Both the position numbers and the translations under genes were made by a program. The notes below the pieces were generated by a model. It ran no database searches. It was not told the DNA's origin and was given only the letters and a program-made list of their open reading frames with translations. This document shows positions 61,446 through 64,000 of a stretch of DNA of 64,000 nucleotides, piece after piece (position 1 is the first letter of the stretch; each line of letters starts with the position of its first letter). The stretch lies in assembly GCF_044810985.1 (NCBI RefSeq), contig NZ_CP085242.1:1984001-2048000 (forward strand). Direction: 5' to 3'. This stretch comes from Marinospirillum sp031581385. GTDB taxonomy: Bacteria > Pseudomonadota > Gammaproteobacteria > Pseudomonadales > Halomonadaceae.

Positions 61446-62045
61446 TTATTTCTTGGGCGCATGCAGAGGCTGGCTGGTGCCTGCTTCGACCTGAGGGCGA
61501 TTCGGTTCGACTTCGGTCAAAGGCTCGCACTCTTCCAGGCTGGCATGGCAGCGTTCGGTCAGGCGTTGGTATTCCTGCGTGCCTTCCTGCTTCCATTTGA
61601 TTTCATCAGCAGACAGTTGGCGATGCACCTTGGCCGGTGAACCGATAATCAGGGATTCGGGTTCGCAGGTGAAGCCTGCTTTCACGAAAGCCGTTGCTGC
61701 CACGATTGAGCGGGGTGCAATACGCGCACCATCCATCACCACGGCATTCATCCCCACCAGGGCATCTTCTTCGATCACACAGCCGTGCAGAATAGCGCCA
61801 TGGCCGATGTGCCCGTCTTTTTCTATCACCGCATCCATTCCCGGAAAGGCGTGCATGACGCAGGTGTCCTGCACATTGCAGCCTTCCTTGAGGACAATAC
61901 GACCGAAGTCACCACGCAGGCAGGCATGGGGGCCGACATAGCAGTCAGGGCCGACTTCAACATCACCAATCAACACGGCGGTTGGGTGCACATAAGCTGT
62001 GGGATGAATAACCGGCACCACCCCTTCTATTTTATAGCAGGGCAT
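61446..62045 (-). CDS. paaY: Phenylacetic acid degradation protein PaaY (gamma-carbonic-anhydrase fold thioesterase)
   Basis: 199 residues. Left-handed beta-helix hexapeptide repeats run through residues 12-130 (PTAVLIGDVEVGPDCYVGPH, VMDGARIAPRSIV), with metal His residues in HAFPGMD and HIGHGAILHG as in gamma-carbonic anhydrases. A C-terminal helix and an extended Glu/Pro-rich tail follow. PaaY removes stalled CoA thioesters, protecting the ring-opening pathway. RBS AAGGAG. It is 10 bases upstream of the hydratase gene. Confidence 0.9.
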   Translation of the reverse strand: MPCYKIEGVVPVIHPTAYVHPTAVLIGDVEVGPDCYVGPHACLRGDFGRIVLKEGCNVQDTCVMHAFPGMDAVIEKDGHIGHGAILHGCVIEEDALVGMNAVVMDGARIAPRSIVAATAFVKAGFTCEPESLIIGSPAKVHRQLSADEIKWKQEGTQEYQRLTERCHASLEECEPLTEVEPNRPQVEAGTSQPLHAPKK

Positions 62046-62132
62046 GACTCACTCCTTGGAATTACTCTAGGCAATTATCCGGGTGCAAGGACTACTTGTC
62101 AGGACGCGTAAATACTTCCCTGTAAGCTCTGG

Positions 62133-62214
62133 CTGCAACTTCCTGTTGCAGACAGCCTGACATAGCAGCCTCTTGCACCCTCTACGTATTAGTCGCGGCA
62201 AGGCAGTAGCGACT
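62133..62214. other. Two hairpins between paaN and paaY
   Basis: CTGCAAC-N5-GTTGCAG (62133-62151) and AGTCGC-N12-GCGACT (62191-62214, just after the paaN stop). Neither has a T-run. They could end the paaN transcript partly or be repressor sites ahead of paaY; PaaX is an obvious candidate but no consensus is claimed. Confidence 0.35.
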
Positions 62215-62228
62215 TTACCTGATGAGCC

Positions 62229-63899
62229 TTAAACGTGCCGACGACTCTGCACGACAACAAAACGACTGGCGACAAAGGCCGTGTCGGTCAGGGAGGCATT
62301 GGCCGCTGGGTTGCCACCGGTGGCGTGAAAGTCACTGAAGGCCGCAGACTGGTTGACGAAGACACCGCCGTCCAGGTTGTTGGACAAGGCCACCTTGACA
62401 TCCATGGCCAGTTCTTCCGCTTCTTCCAGACGCTTGGCATCCGTGGAGTAGAAGCCAAGAGTAATCGCACCCTGTTCATGCAGAACTTCACGCGCTAGAC
62501 GAATGGAATCATCGGTGTTTTCTGTGGCAACCAGGAAGGAAACCGGGCCAAAGCGCTCTTCGGAGTAGGTGGCCTTGTCCTTGCCATCCACTTTCAGAAT
62601 CAAGGGCGTGTGAATGCGGGCATCAGGGAACTGGGCATGTTCGCGTTTTTCACTGTCCAGAACGATTTCACCCAGCTTGCGGCATTCATCAATGCGGGCT
62701 TCCGTCGCTTCCGACTGGATGGCGCCCAGCACCATGCAGGCACGATCGTTGTCGGACAGGAACTTGCTGGTTGCCGTTGCCAGAGCCTGGGCAAATTCAT
62801 CAAAGCTGATCTTGCCTTCGGGGGTGTTGATGCCGTCTTTGGGTACGTAGATGGCCTGGGTGGTGGTGCACATCTGGCCGGAGTAGAGGCTCAGGGTGAA
62901 GGCCAGGTTTTTGGTGACGGCCTTGAGGTCGGAAACACTGTCGATAATGATGGAGTTGACCCCGGATTTTTCCGTAAACACCCGAGCCTGGCGGGCATTA
63001 TCTTCCAGCCAGTTACCAAAGGCGCTGGAGCCGGTAAAGTCAATCACCTTGACCTGGGGGTTCAGCGCCAGTTCCTTGGTGACCGGTTCTGCAGAGGTGT
63101 CCGGTACCAGGCTGACCAGACAGGTCGGCAGGCCTGCTTCTTTCAAGACTTCCTGAGCGACTTTGACCGTCAGGGCCGCAGGCAGGATTGAACCTGGGTG
63201 TGGCTTGACGATGACCGGGTTGCCGGTTGCCAGACTGGCAAAAAGGCCGGGGTAGGTGTTCCAGGTCGGGAAGGTGGAGCAGCCGACAACCAGAGCAATG
63301 CCACGAGGTACGATATGGAATTTCTTTTCCATGACCAGTGGGTCCATTTTGCCCTGGGGCTTTTCCCAGCGTGCGGTTTCAGGGATACCCTTCATGGCAT
63401 CCCAGGCATAGGCCACTGCTTCCAGACCGCGATCCTGGGCATGAGGTGCACCAGCCTGGAACGCCATCATCAGGCCCTGGCCACTGGTGTGCATCACGGC
63501 CTGACCCATCAAGGGGCTCATGTCATTCAGACGCTGCAGAATTTCGGCACAAACACCAACACGACCTTCGGCACCGGCATCACGCCACTGTGGCAGGGCA
63601 GCCTGCATTGTCTCAATCAGGGCATTCAGATCCGGCTGGTCATAGCTGGTGCCCAGATCAAAACCATAAGGGGAGCGCTCGCCGGTGATTTTCTTGGTGC
63701 TTTTGACGCTGTCCAATTCAAAAGGCTGATCGCACAGGGCTTTGAAATCAGAACTGGCCGATTTCACCTTCTCTTCCGGGTATTTTTTCATGTTCTCAGA
63801 GAAGGGAGACCAGTATTCGCGGGTATGCAAAACCTCAACCGCCTTGTCGAGAAGGGGCTGATGGCGCTCAAAAAGGGCGCGGGGGGTCGTAGCTGACAT
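62229..63899 (-). CDS. paaN: Phenylacetic acid degradation protein PaaN (aldehyde dehydrogenase family)
   Basis: 556 residues from the ATG at 63899 (GGAGG eight bases upstream). N-terminal FERHQPLLDKAVEVLHTREYW-type segment and overall length match the stand-alone PaaN_2 type, not the longer PaaZ fusion. ALDH features: GNPVIVKPHPGSILPAALTV, FTGSSAFGNWL, FTEKSGVNSIIIDSV and LYSGQMCTTTQAIYVP with the catalytic Cys in the GQMCTT motif. The FGPVSFLVATE segment is near the end. It probably oxidises the semialdehyde formed on ring opening; other paa genes are likely beyond the right edge. Confidence 0.9.
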   Translation of the reverse strand: MSATTPRALFERHQPLLDKAVEVLHTREYWSPFSENMKKYPEEKVKSASSDFKALCDQPFELDSVKSTKKITGERSPYGFDLGTSYDQPDLNALIETMQAALPQWRDAGAEGRVGVCAEILQRLNDMSPLMGQAVMHTSGQGLMMAFQAGAPHAQDRGLEAVAYAWDAMKGIPETARWEKPQGKMDPLVMEKKFHIVPRGIALVVGCSTFPTWNTYPGLFASLATGNPVIVKPHPGSILPAALTVKVAQEVLKEAGLPTCLVSLVPDTSAEPVTKELALNPQVKVIDFTGSSAFGNWLEDNARQARVFTEKSGVNSIIIDSVSDLKAVTKNLAFTLSLYSGQMCTTTQAIYVPKDGINTPEGKISFDEFAQALATATSKFLSDNDRACMVLGAIQSEATEARIDECRKLGEIVLDSEKREHAQFPDARIHTPLILKVDGKDKATYSEERFGPVSFLVATENTDDSIRLAREVLHEQGAITLGFYSTDAKRLEEAEELAMDVKVALSNNLDGGVFVNQSAAFSDFHATGGNPAANASLTDTAFVASRFVVVQSRRHV

Positions 63900-64000
63900 G
63901 GGGAAGCCTCCAAAAGTATTCAGTTTAGAATAAAAATTGAATCTTCGCTTTCCACGCCAACATGGCAACAACAATTCAGATCAAGACCTGCTTTTTGTAT
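63900..64000 (-). promoter_or_regulatory. Upstream region of paaN
   Basis: 101 bases, AT-rich near the gene, with TTCAATTTTTATTCTAAACT on the minus strand shortly before the RBS. It could hold the paaN promoter, but no confident -35/-10 pair or operator was found before the window ends. Confidence 0.25.

Overview
The window looks like a chromosomal segment of a marine-type gammaproteobacterium near the Pseudomonadales/Oceanospirillales. Supporting markers are FabY (the acetyl-CoA-using initiation synthase typical of pseudomonads), ZapB, HolD-RimI, RapA, AidB, the DUF1302-DUF1329-LuxR set, a FKBP-IspH pair and a stand-alone PaaN. Most genes are moderately GC-rich with good Shine-Dalgarno sites. 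A few AT-rich patches (about 9.2-11.6 kb and 55.8-57.0 kb) look acquired. No rRNA, tRNA or CRISPR array was seen. All assignments come from reading sequence and remembered family motifs; no database search was run.

Layout. 0-1 kb: minus-strand RelE/HigB-type toxin and XRE antitoxin with an 18-bp palindromic operator, plus a truncated nucleotidyltransferase. 1-2.4 kb: fkpB-ispH. 2.6-5.9 kb: formate dehydrogenase accessory genes (DUF3305, DUF3306, polyferredoxin, TorD-like chaperone). 5.9-9.2 kb: GNAT, small CPXCG protein, 2-Cys peroxiredoxin and trxB, whose end is tandemly duplicated. 9.2-11.6 kb: AT-rich island with an unknown 8-TM protein. 11.6-14.8 kb: minus operon parA-like, TrmB-like, BASS transporter, DTW protein. 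14.9-22.4 kb: aidB, DUF1302, DUF1329 and a MalT-like LuxR regulator; aidB and DUF1302 share a long promoter module. 22.4-27.5 kb: fabY, zapB, rimI, holD, leuA. 27.6-35 kb: a leucine-rich micro-ORF, the formate dehydrogenase structural operon, DUF1244, moaB, moeA.

35-43 kb: orphan histidine kinase, LysR regulator divergent from cytochrome b561-yceI, metallophosphoesterase, a chemoreceptor, and a double-CDGSH/FMN glutamate-synthase-like gene interrupted by one in-frame TAG. 43-47 kb: rapA and a luciferase-like monooxygenase. 47-52.4 kb: a complete branched-chain-type ABC transporter whose LivF carries an N-terminal hemerythrin-like domain. 52.8-64 kb: paaX, two chemoreceptors flanking a small island (membrane protein, transposase relic, AAA ATPase plus DUF4276), then paaF-like, paaY and paaN on the minus strand.

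How it fits together. The two fdh loci and moaB/moeA together would make and mature a molybdenum/tungsten formate dehydrogenase. Peroxiredoxin and TrxB are redox neighbours. PaaX, PaaF-like, PaaY and PaaN indicate phenylacetyl-CoA catabolism, with the rest of the pathway probably outside the right edge; the adjacent Liv-type transporter and chemoreceptors may serve aromatic or amino-acid uptake and sensing. The most unusual items are the hemerythrin-LivF fusion, the amber codon in the CDGSH/GltS gene, the duplicated aidB/DUF1302 promoter module, the leucine-rich micro-ORF before leuA, and the AAA/DUF4276 pair, a candidate defence module.
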